64,000 nucleotides of DNA. It comes from Crocodylus rhombifer (taxonomy: Eukaryota > Chordata > Crocodylia > Crocodylidae). The DNA is taken from NCBI GenBank assembly GCA_038503035.1, contig JAVSML010024346.1, positions 496,001 to 560,000 of the forward strand, given 5' to 3'. This document shows positions 55,097-64,000 of the stretch, in pieces (the first letter of the stretch is position 1; every line of letters starts with the position of its first letter). The position numbers were made by a program, and so were the translations under genes. The notes below the pieces were generated by a model that was given only the letters and a program-made list of their open reading frames with translations, made no database searches and was not told the DNA's origin.

Positions 55097-55184
55097 CCGT
55101 AGTTCTTGGCATCTCTGGTTTCATGATTTGTACATGCCATGTAGGAGGGTTAAAACGTGTGATTTTAAGCAACCTTTGAGTAAA

Positions 55185-55255
55185 TGCCTGCCTGCAAAAG
55201 CAGAAGGCTGGACTTGATGGCCTGGGGGGTCCCCTTCTAGTCCTGGTTCCTTGCC
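55185..55255 (+). mobile_element. Short CR1-group 3' end
   Basis: GAAGGCTGGACTTGATGGCC, then a GGGTCCCCTTCTAGTCCTGG block, has the form of a CR1-clade 3' UTR (GGACTNGATGNCCT...GGTCCCTTC). The terminal repeat is not clear. Confidence 0.6.
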
Positions 55256-56089
55256 AGTTCATCCTTCAAAGATGCAGCATGCCCATATTTGCCCTCTGCT
55301 TTTCAGTAGTTGCAAAACCCTAATAAAAGGCAGAGATTTCTCAAGCAAAAGCTGAAGTAGGGAAGCCCTTCACCTAGAATTATGGGTAAAAGCAACCCAA
55401 AAGGCTGTGTGGGGTTTTATTGATTTAAGTGTGCTCACTCTCTCTCTCTCTAATCAGCAGTTCTGGTTTCATCTATCCTGGGCAGAAGAGCACCACAGTG
55501 GATCTCAGTGGCTTGGACTCTTCTCCCACAGTCACAGAGCAGGCTCTGTGTGGTTTCCTGCCCCATTCCTCTCCTCCCCCTGTAGTTAGCTTTGATGTGC
55601 AAGTATAAGGGAAGTTAAATATGATCAAGTGAGAGAGAAAGTCCCTCCATTTGATACACATGTACTTATCCCAAGCCCTAGCTCCATAGAGCCCAGCACA
55701 TGCAAAATACTGCTGCCTGCCTTGCTCAAGCAAGAATTAGCCCTCGCGCACTACCCCTCCGGTTCAGAACCCCCCTTGTAATTTTGCTCCCTGTCTCCAA
55801 AGCCTCCCTTGGCCAGCTAGCACCCTTTCCTTTCTACTTCCTACCCACGAGCCTCATCTGTGGCACTTCACACTACCTTGTCAGCGCAGAGCGCTCCTCT
55901 TGCCCTGCAGCCCCCATCGCCCTTTTGGTCAGTCTTCAGCTTGCTCCGTGGCTGCTGAAAACACTGTCTTCTCTCTTTCTGGTACTTCTGAACTAGAGCA
56001 GGGTGGGAGAGAAAACAGCACACCAGCTTAGAGGTGGTGAGTCCACCACTATGTGGAGGCTTTCAGGTGAAACCAAATATCCAATGGTC
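55256..56089. other. No gene; short (CT)n run
   Basis: Contains a (CT)n run at about 55437-55453. Frames on both strands have no recognised domain. Confidence 0.5.
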
Positions 56090-56340
56090 TCAAGTTGCAG
56101 CAAGGGAGGTTTAAGTTGGATATTAGGAAAAACTGTCTCACTAGGAGGGTGGAGAAGCACTGGAGCAGGCTCCCCAGAGAGGCGGTAGACTCTCCATCCT
56201 TGGAGGTTTTAAGACCCAGCTAGACAAAGCCTTGGCTGGGATGACGCAGTTGGGGCTCGTCCTGCTTGGAGCAGGGGGCTTTGCTAGATGCGACTTCCTG
56301 AGGTCCTTCCAACCTCCCTTTTCAGGTGATTTTATGTTCT
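56090..56340 (+). mobile_element. CR1 LINE 3' fragment, 5'-truncated
   Basis: Encodes GRFKLDIRKNCLTRRVEKHW, then SRLPREAVDSPSLEVL-like sequence, ending in the 3' UTR GAGCAGGGGGCTTTGCTAGA with TTCCTGAGGTCC. The subfamily is that of 48672-49141. The terminal repeat is degraded (GATTTTATGTTCTG). Confidence 0.9.
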
Positions 56341-58428
56341 GTTTACAAGATAAGATCTGATCCAGCTCCGGGGAGAAGCTCTCTGGCCTGTTAACAGTGG
56401 CATGGGCAAATGGTTGTGGTCATCCCTTTTGGCTGGAATGACATCAGTCTCAACACCTCTGTTAATACCTGCTTTGCAGCCCTGAAGGTGATTATAACTC
56501 CAGCTCCACATTAAGAGGAAGATAATTAATCCAATGTTACACTAAGTGATAACTGAAAGGAGTCAAAGAGATTTCTCCCACCCTAGCGTATAACTCTGCT
56601 TCTGGGGTTATTTTGCCTTCCTCTGAATCATTAGAGATGACCTCAGGCTGGAGACAGGATAGCAAGCAGGGTGAGCTAGTGCTCCACAAGGGTACTGAAA
56701 ATCCTTGCTCATGTGCTCCGGGTCATACAGATCACCAGATCTTGGGTCAAGATATATTTTTCTCCCATTTGGATTGGCAGGGATCTTTAGCAGTTTTTCC
56801 ATCTTTGCCCACTGGGATCATCTCTCAGCTATATTAGTTCCCTGCTCCTGTATTGGTAGTGTCCTAGGTCTCTCCTAACCTCTAGCTGTGGCACCCATTT
56901 TAATTTTTCTGAAATACTGTGTACACATAGATTGGTGAGGTTTGTTGTAGGAAGTCTTGAGAATACCATGGTCTGTAGTATACAGGTCAGACTACATGAT
57001 CTAGAGAACATCGTTGGTCTTCATTTTCATTATCCCTCTAAAATTACTTAACAATATTCTGTTGTGCATCATTCATGCAAACTCAGGGCCCAAATCACTG
57101 CAGTTACAACCCCGTGTGATGCCCCAATATTTCAGTGGTGAATCGGGGCCTTTATTTCAAATTCATCTTAAAAATAACATTGCATTGACAGGTCTTGTGA
57201 CAACAAGATCTCTGCAACAAGGAGGTTCAACCAAGTGGGTCGCACTCTTTGAAGTCCCTGTCCATACCACAGAGAAACAGGAGGCTCCATGCGAGAGACG
57301 AGCCACCAGCCTGGAGGAACTGGTGAATGGGTACGGACAGTTACCCAGTCATGGTTATCAGATCTATGCACTGTATTTGAAATAAAGAATAAACTGGCAT
57401 GTTAAACCCATATGTCATATTAGGGAGAATGTGGTTAGGATTTCCCAGTGTTAATGCAGCAAAGTAGAACCTAGCTATCCTGCACCTTGTTTCTCAGGCT
57501 ATTCCTGAATAGAAGGTGAGGACTATTTACCTCTTAAAAATGTTCGGATCTTTTATTGGGGAAAAAAAAGACAGGCAGCTGCCTCAACCCCCTTACATTT
57601 GTCTTGCTTAAAGTGCTATCACTAGCTCCACTGGGAAGTGCCGCAGTTTGCAAGGATGAATCTTGGTTGAATAAACAGTAAGAATACAGTAAGTTCCAGC
57701 TGAAAAAGGACAATGACGTTTGCAAACAGATGGTTTTGCTAGGTCAGTAGGGCTGGGTATTTATTTTTCAAGCCAAACAAGTTCAGGTCTGATTAGTGCA
57801 CACACCTACTCTTGTCATTATGAATTATTCTAATGCATTATTATTATTCGCATAATGCCACAGCCAAACCAAGATCAAGGGGCCATTGTTCCAGTCAATG
57901 TGCAAACACAGTCCCCTGCCCCAAAAACAACTGGAAGACAAAAAACCCTATGAATTTAAATCATGTATAAGCCAGTTAGAAGCCTTTTTTTAAAATCCCG
58001 GTAGACACCTAAGTACTTTGAAAATCTGGTCCATAGTGGCCAAGAATAATCCATCAATTCACTAACTCCGGCTAATGCTTCCTTTGTTTAATAAATCAGT
58101 TAGTTATAATTGCAAAACATTTGCAAAACGTGCAGAATATTTCTTGTGTTTCAAGCATGCTAAGTGGTTTTAACTGATAAAGATGATTTTAAAATGCTGG
58201 CTTTGTATTAAATTGAATTCCAATTTCTATCCAAATGCAGCTTGACATGAATCATGAATAAAAGTCATCTAGTAAATAAAAGGCATTAGCCTCCATTTTC
58301 TACATGATAAAAAATGTAAAAAAAAAAGGAATCTGAATGCAAGCACGCAAGCTACATAATTTCTTAAATAAATGTTTAGATGTAATACGCCCGCCTGTTT
58401 AGCAAAAAAAAGAACATGATGTAGCACA
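56341..58428. other. No gene; one possible foldback remnant
   Basis: A 123-codon frame at 57014-57385 has no recognisable domain. GACACCTAAGTACTTTGAAA near 58005 resembles one end of the foldback repeat suspected at 17985-18115. Confidence 0.45.
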
Positions 58429-58680
58429 CTGGGGGCCAGCCATTTTGGCAGGCGTGCCACCAATTAGCCCTGCATTCTCCCCAAGTGCTGCTCTGCTCCC
58501 CTTGCTTTCCCTGATCTGCTGCTCCTCTTTCTGCTTCCTGCCCTGTGCTCCCTGCTAGATCTGCTGCTCTGCCTTCTGCTCCCTGTCCTACCTGCTGCTA
58601 GATTGCCAGTCCCATCCCCAAACTGTCGCACGTGCCACACACACAGGCTGGCCATGCCACTTGTCGGGCACCTCTAATTT
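58429..58680. mobile_element. hAT-like MITE, inverted relative of 49778-50018
   Basis: Starts CACTGGGGGCCAGCCATTTT and has GGCAGGCGTGCC. The interior is pyrimidine-rich with CTGCTGCTCTGCCTTCTGCT words, the complement of the purine-rich interior at 49.85-49.95 kb. It ends GGCCATGCCACTTGTCGGGC then ACCTCTAA. The two copies clearly belong to one family. The target duplication is unclear. Confidence 0.5.
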
Positions 58681-60714
58681 AGTATAACGCTCTCATTCAT
58701 TGCAAATCACCATGCTAGGGTTATAGTCAAGAATCTCTTTAAGAACTAATGTTAAAAATACCAAGGCTTTTATTTTCAAAATCAAGGTTTCCTGTTCATT
58801 TGATATCATGATTAAAATCAGTGAATTGAAACACTGCCTTAGGTCAATCCAACCCTGGTAGTAAACTGCTGCAGTGGCAGGGTCTCAGGCAGCACTGCTC
58901 ACACCCTGGCTTTTCCAAAAACTAGATTTCTACCACAGCACCTTCTTATGATCTGAGCAACAGAAGAGGCACTGGATCTGTCTGTAATCAGATAAAGCAG
59001 GAAGAGAGCCCCATTTCGCTGCCTCACATTTGCAAAGTTCTGCTTGCAAGTAAAAAACTGCCTTCGTTTTACTGCAAAAGGAAAGCTTAGGCACTACAAG
59101 CGCTGAAAGCCCTCACCTGGGAATATCTGCTACTTGCCATGGGCACACGGCTTTTTGAGTACCAATTATTGTACTTGTGCCCAACTGGGAAAAAAAAAAG
59201 TTTTAGTGCAAAGATCTTAACAGAGCAAGGGTCGGAGCTAAATGTCACTATGGGAATCTCGACCCTGCATTTCCTAACACTTGAGCATTTTGTCCCAACC
59301 TCAACGCTGTGTTAACAGCGTGCAGCCCTGTCCAGCACTCACACAGCTAGGAGAGGCCTGATCATCTGTTATGATGTTTTTCGTGTGCATATTTGGCTCT
59401 GCTGTGCGCTAACACACAGCCTTTGTTATGCTCTCAGCAGATCTATTTATATACGGTGACATGCACAGTGTTTGCTTCCGTTCCTCCTGGTCTCAGAAAA
59501 GTGGTGCATATGCAGAGAAAGATATTTTAAAATGTAAATGGTTACATTATTCAAGCCAAGACCGTTATTACAACAATAAGAGTGTAATTTCAGATCAACT
59601 GAAAACTAAAACTCATTCTCCAGAAAGATGATGGGGAGGGGTACCTCTGATGGTAGTCAATAAAAGATGGGTAAAGGAATATAACTGCAAGAAGGGAAGA
59701 GGAAAGAGGAAGGAAACTTCCACCCCAACCCTTTCTTGAGCCTGATAAAAAGCAGAGGGGAGTTAAGAAGAGGCCATTCTTACAGTTCCCATTACTGACT
59801 GAATGGATATTTAAGAAAGAGTCAGTGTCCAAATATAATCACAACTACTACCGTCCCTTCTCAAGCGATACTGTAATCCTATGGCCAAAAAAAAAAGCAA
59901 TAAAGTTTGCCTGGCAAAAAGATTCCTATGTAAGTACTTGCATGGTGATTTTTCATCTTTAAACTACTTTGCAAATACAAGTTAATCCTCCTGACTTGGG
60001 ATAGGAAATATTGTAAATGGCAGGGGCTAATGAGGATGAAAACATTAAAGATCTTCTGCGGCCTGCTGACCACAGCTGCGCTGTCTTATATGCAACACGT
60101 CCTCGCAGCAGTAGGAAGGCAAATGGGGCTGGTAGTAGGACTCAGCCACACAGTCAACAGCTTCTTCTTACAAAGATCTTACCCCCCTCTGTCCAACTCA
60201 CATCCCCCAGGCCTCCTGGACCATCATATCCTGTAAGTCCCACTGCCACTCATTCATTGTAAGAGGTCCCATATCAGTGCCTGTGTTTCCATGCAAACCC
60301 AACCCCCTGTCCTCAAGTGAAGCCAAGCTGATGTCAAATTTGCAGGAAAGGGGCACCACCCTGTTTGGTCCAGAGCACCAGCCACCCACTGTAAACTGTA
60401 TTTTCAGAGGAAGGAAACACTCACCCATACCATCAAAACCAGCCACCAGAATTATGGCCACACAAACTGAAAGAAAATCAATTGTTCGTTTGTCCATGCC
60501 ACCATTTCAAAGTCCAAAGGTGAGATCAAACAAAGCCTGAAGGGCACAGCTGCCACGTTTTTCATCAGAAACTAAAGTGACCATTGGTTAACATGACCAT
60601 CCAGTAGCACTGCTAAGCCAATCTACTAAAAGTAGGATCCAACATCAAGGAACAAAACACTGAACAGAGGAGATTCAGTGGGGAAATCAAGCAAGATCCC
60701 TTGTTTTGTGCTCA
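58681..60714. other. No gene or recognised repeat
   Basis: Mixed to AT-rich DNA. ATGATTAAAATCAGTGAATT near 58810 could be part of an old foldback. Frames at 60.0-60.5 kb overlap on both strands without recognised domains. Confidence 0.45.
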
Positions 60715-60850
60715 CTGGGCACATCTACATGTGCATTAATGTGCCATAGGTAATGCACATTAAGTTTAGTGAATGGGCAGTAGCCAGTGCTACTGTTGGC
60801 ACATGTCTTTTTAGTGACATTAATGCATAGTAGACTAATTCTAGAAAAAA
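60715..60850. mobile_element. Fragment related to the 4.2-kb MITE
   Basis: CACTGGGCACATCTACATGT at 60716 resembles the left terminus at 4223 (CACTGGGGGTGCATCTACAT). It is followed by ATTAATGYRYA-type words also seen at 4640. The right terminus was not found. Confidence 0.35.
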
Positions 60851-61818
60851 CAGATGAAAAAGATGCTGAATCAAAGATGTATTGAACTAAGTAGGCTGCA
60901 TTAACTGGTTGACCAGTGCAATTATTAAATGATAACTAGCTATGGATCAAGTCACCTGAAACAACATTGTGTAAAGTATCATGCATTTGGTTTGTAGGCA
61001 ATTAAGACAATTTCATTGTTTCACAAGGTTCCTGTAGCATCCAATTAAGCAATAACAGGAGTGAGGAGCTCTTAATTAATGAGGAAAGCCCTCTGCAAGC
61101 TAAACACAGGTGTGCAGGTCTCAAGTAGAGTCTGGAATAGTTGAATAGATCATTTATTCTCTTTAAAAAACACACACACTCAAACTTGTATTCAATTAAC
61201 TCAACAGTAAAAGGATTCTTTGTGATTTCTCTTCTTTCAAGGGGTTTATATTTCTCTGTAATATCCAACTTTTAAGTGGGTTATAAAAGATTAAAATACA
61301 AAACTGACACTCAGAGTGAACTAGAGTGGTTGCAAGTGATGACAATTTGCAGAGTCATTACCAGTTTTTCACAAATTATACTCAGCACAACTTTAAAGGA
61401 TCACTTTTGCATTAATAAGCCTTTTCAAAAAAGGTATCAGTCCATCTTGGCATTAAATTAACACATATTCCTATTGGTAAACCCACTTAATCTTGTTTTT
61501 AAACAGCTACATGGCACAGCCCTTTAAACCATTTTTCAATCAACTAATACCCCACCAAAAACCTGAGACAGTATTACATGCCCACCGTCTCTGACCTAAC
61601 ACTATACAGTTACAGGATCACTAACAGATGTGAAGTCAGATAGGAAGAGGTCAAGTGAACAAAAGTTGGCATCTGTTCCAGGCAAGTGTGGTTTTGGAAG
61701 GAGAAAGAAGGCAGGAAACTGGTTATGGTTTAAAAACCCAGCTTCTCTTTCACCTCCCCCGATCACTGATGCATTATTTTTCCCTCTTACTATATATGAG
61801 AGAGATGTTTATAAAAAG

Positions 61819-61851
<33 letters not shown>

Positions 61852-63787
61852 CATTATGGATTCTTGCCACCTGGAGATACTCATCTAATTCTTAGCCACA
61901 TCAGAGCAGGGTTTTCACAATGGGAAAGGTGTGCTCATTTCTTTGTGAAACTTCTTTCCAGGATGCACAAACTCTCCTACAAATTCCAGGAGAGGCAAAG
62001 CCACTATTTCCATAACACAGACATTTAAAAAAAAAAAAAAGACACATTTTGCTAGCTAATAAAGCTAAAATACCAAGAGCAAGCTAGCCATCAAAGGTTT
62101 TCTTGGGTACAAGACAAAACATCTCACAGTACAAAGAGATAATAAAAATGCCAAGACCATGCCAACGGTCCATGGATGCACACAGCCAAGTTCAGAAAAA
62201 GGGATAATTAATGAAGGACACACACAAATGCCAGCATTTGTAAGTCTCTGTGATACACAACTACAGCATTTCGACGGAAATAAATGAAACCCCATTACAT
62301 TTACTGTCAGCATAACATCTCCTAAACACATCATGATGGCCATCAAGGCCAATGTCATAAACGGGGATGCAGCACAGAATTACAGAAGCAACCTTTAGCA
62401 CTACAATGATATTCTATATCTTACATGCTTCAGCAGGCAAACCAGGGAGCATTAGCTGCAGAATGGAATGACATCCCCATTAAACATAAAGTACATCTGT
62501 CTCCAAATTTCCCAGCCTTAAAAAAAATTAGCTTGTATCTTCCAATGCATTATTAAAGGCCTACTGCTATCCATTATGACTGCACATAACAGTGTGCATG
62601 TAGACATGGAAGACGGAGCAGGTAGTGACAGTTAGTTACAGTTATCTGACATTTTTCTTTCCTTGGCTTATAAACTTGGGCAACTTTTAATTGCTCAGGC
62701 TAAAACTGGCTTTGCTCGGTGTCTGCCCCAACCTGAATTTTGCAGACTCTTGAGTAAAACAGTTTCAATTGGAGACATTTCTTTTCATCCTTTTAAAACC
62801 ATCTAGCCATTCCTTTAATCAAGAAACTCTAACGTCATCATGCTTTGGAGGCTGAAAATAAGAGGTGTTACCGCAGCATTAGGGACTGACCTTTTGCTGC
62901 ACCCAAGAAATGAGCCCAAATTTGGCTAAGTTACACGCCACATTCTTGCAGTTGTCACACGGTCAGTTTGGCAGGTCATCCCCAAATTTGTCTGTACTGA
63001 TTACATTTCCCCTTCCACACAGGTTCCACATGTGGATGAGCCTACACATATGCACCCTCCCCACAGAACGGCTGAGCACCCTTTAGCTGAGCAAGGCTAT
63101 TATTACCGCTCCTGGTAACCTGGGCCCATGAGTCTCGATTTCTGATTCTCAATTTAAGAACAAAACAGCAAATAAGGGCACAATCACAGAGATACAGTCT
63201 CCAAGATGCCCAGAAGAACATCTTTACTTCTGGGTTTTTTTACTCAAGTTTAATACACAGGCCTTTTTTTTTTTTTCCAAGAAGAAATCTATGAAAAGTT
63301 GCGTGTTTGGAATATGGTGGTCCATAGTTACACAACATTTTTTTTTCCCCACTGGACCCCCTGCCTTATTCAATACCTACAGAATGAGCCAGGGCTATGC
63401 AGTGAAGGAGAGGAGCAGCCTGGCTTCATCTGATGCCAGATGAAGTATACTGTAAATGAGGCATGGAGTTGCAGAAATAGGCAGGATGGCATTATGTGTA
63501 CAGCAGACGACTGCTACCCGGGGGGGGAACTGTCTTCCATCCTTGCCTCGATCACAGAGTTCCTTTGTAATGCTGGGCTACCCGCTCAATCCAAACTCCT
63601 TCCTAGCAGTCTCTAACTGTATGTTCCTCATTTTCTGCATACCCAAGGACAACTTGGCAGTTTGTACATTAAAAGCACATGCACTGGCAACACAGATCAA
63701 CTGGTCAGGCACACTCTGAAAACTTCGGGCCCTACGCATTTCAAGGCAAGTGCCCCAAAGTCACAGTTCTAATGGACAATTTTGTAT
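60851..63787. other. No gene; 28-base T run
   Basis: AT-rich DNA. A run of 28 T spans 61821-61848 and an A run lies at 62027-62040. No domain-bearing frame or named repeat. Confidence 0.5.
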
Positions 63788-63897
63788 TTAATCCTGCTGA
63801 GCCTGAACTCCTCCACCTATGAAATGGGGGCTCATCTAACCAGTGCTGTGAAGATGAGTTCACGTTCGCAAAGCACTCAGATACTAGAAACCTTCAG
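63788..63897 (-). mobile_element. MIR-type SINE fragment, antisense
   Basis: CTGCTGAGCCTGAACTCCTC, then ACCTATGAAATGGGGGCTCA, GCTGTGAAGATGAGTTCACG and GCAAAGCACTCAGATACTAG follow the antisense MIR core in order (CCTCATCTGTAAAATGGGG, GTTGTGAAGATTAAATGAG, AAAGCACTTAG). Confidence 0.6.
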
Positions 63898-64000
63898 AGG
63901 AGATGAACAGTTTTGTTGCGGATACAGAATTTGGATTATATGCAGTGAACAAGCCCTTGGGTCACCCATTCAATGAGGAAACAAAGAAATCATGAATTAA
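63898..64000. other. No recognised feature
   Basis: Final 100 bp of the window with nothing recognised. Confidence 0.5.

Noticed and set aside
57014..57385. 123-codon frame as a small gene
   Set aside because: No recognisable domain, AT-rich start, and no promoter or splice context that I can support.
58810..58860. Right end of a GATTTAAATC-type foldback paired with 27400
   Set aside because: The similarity is only a few AT-rich words and the ends could not be paired.
61821..61848. Poly-T run as an antisense retroposon tail
   Set aside because: No recognisable retroposed body on either side.
1..64000. Endogenous retrovirus or LTR retrotransposon
   Set aside because: I found no gag, protease, integrase or envelope-like frame and no paired LTRs with TG...CA ends. 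All reverse transcriptase text is of the CR1/L2 LINE type.
1..64000. CRISPR array, prokaryotic operon, tRNA or rRNA gene
   Set aside because: No regularly spaced direct repeats, no compact gene packing, and no tRNA or rRNA signature. The content is vertebrate nuclear.

Overview
This window looks like vertebrate nuclear DNA, most probably from a sauropsid, and I favour a crocodilian. The reasons are many CR1 LINEs in several subfamilies, old MIR and L2/L3-type remnants, abundant hAT, PIF/Harbinger-like and Tigger-like non-autonomous DNA transposons, Penelope-like fragments, long AT-rich single-copy stretches, and no bacterial gene organisation. A turtle is the main alternative. I recognise no host protein-coding exon, tRNA, rRNA or other structural RNA gene. 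The window reads as an intergenic or deep intronic region.

Layout. 0-10 kb: a hAT end with a 24-G run, an antisense CR1 (0.7-1.9 kb), a terminal-inverted-repeat element (4.2-4.7 kb), single-copy DNA, and two short CR1 tails. 10-20 kb: a foldback with arms of about 90 bp (10.4-10.65 kb), a decayed L2-like LINE (13.6-14.5 kb), a Harbinger-type MITE with TAA target duplications (15.3-15.7 kb), and an antisense CR1 (18.8-19.5 kb). 20-26 kb: a hAT element with an 8-bp target duplication, then the best coding sequence in the window, a 5'-truncated CR1 (21.1-24.4 kb) with the end of ORF1 and an endonuclease/reverse transcriptase ORF2 broken once by frameshift and once by a stop. An ancient LINE follows. 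26-34 kb: AT-rich, mostly repeat-free DNA with a complex inverted-repeat element (30.5-31.1 kb) and a MIR. 34.4-37.9 kb: a CR1 that was split by insertion of a shorter CR1. 38-41.5 kb: no recognised element.

41.5-56.3 kb is a dense mosaic. A 1.1-kb hAT with matching 8-bp target duplications carries a second element inside it. That element belongs to a family with five copies between 42.3 and 51.6 kb. Two copies are foldbacks flanked by perfect 11-bp direct repeats, and two carry what looks like a decayed hammerhead ribozyme core. I interpret the family as Penelope-like element termini. The same stretch holds four more CR1 fragments, a Tigger-type element with exact TA duplications, and several hAT MITEs. 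56.3-64 kb is mostly single-copy DNA with a few MITE remnants and a MIR.

No genes here work together as a pathway. The biology is that of selfish elements: CR1 ORF2 supplies target-primed reverse transcription, while the DNA elements and Penelope-like termini are non-autonomous and would have depended on enzymes made elsewhere.
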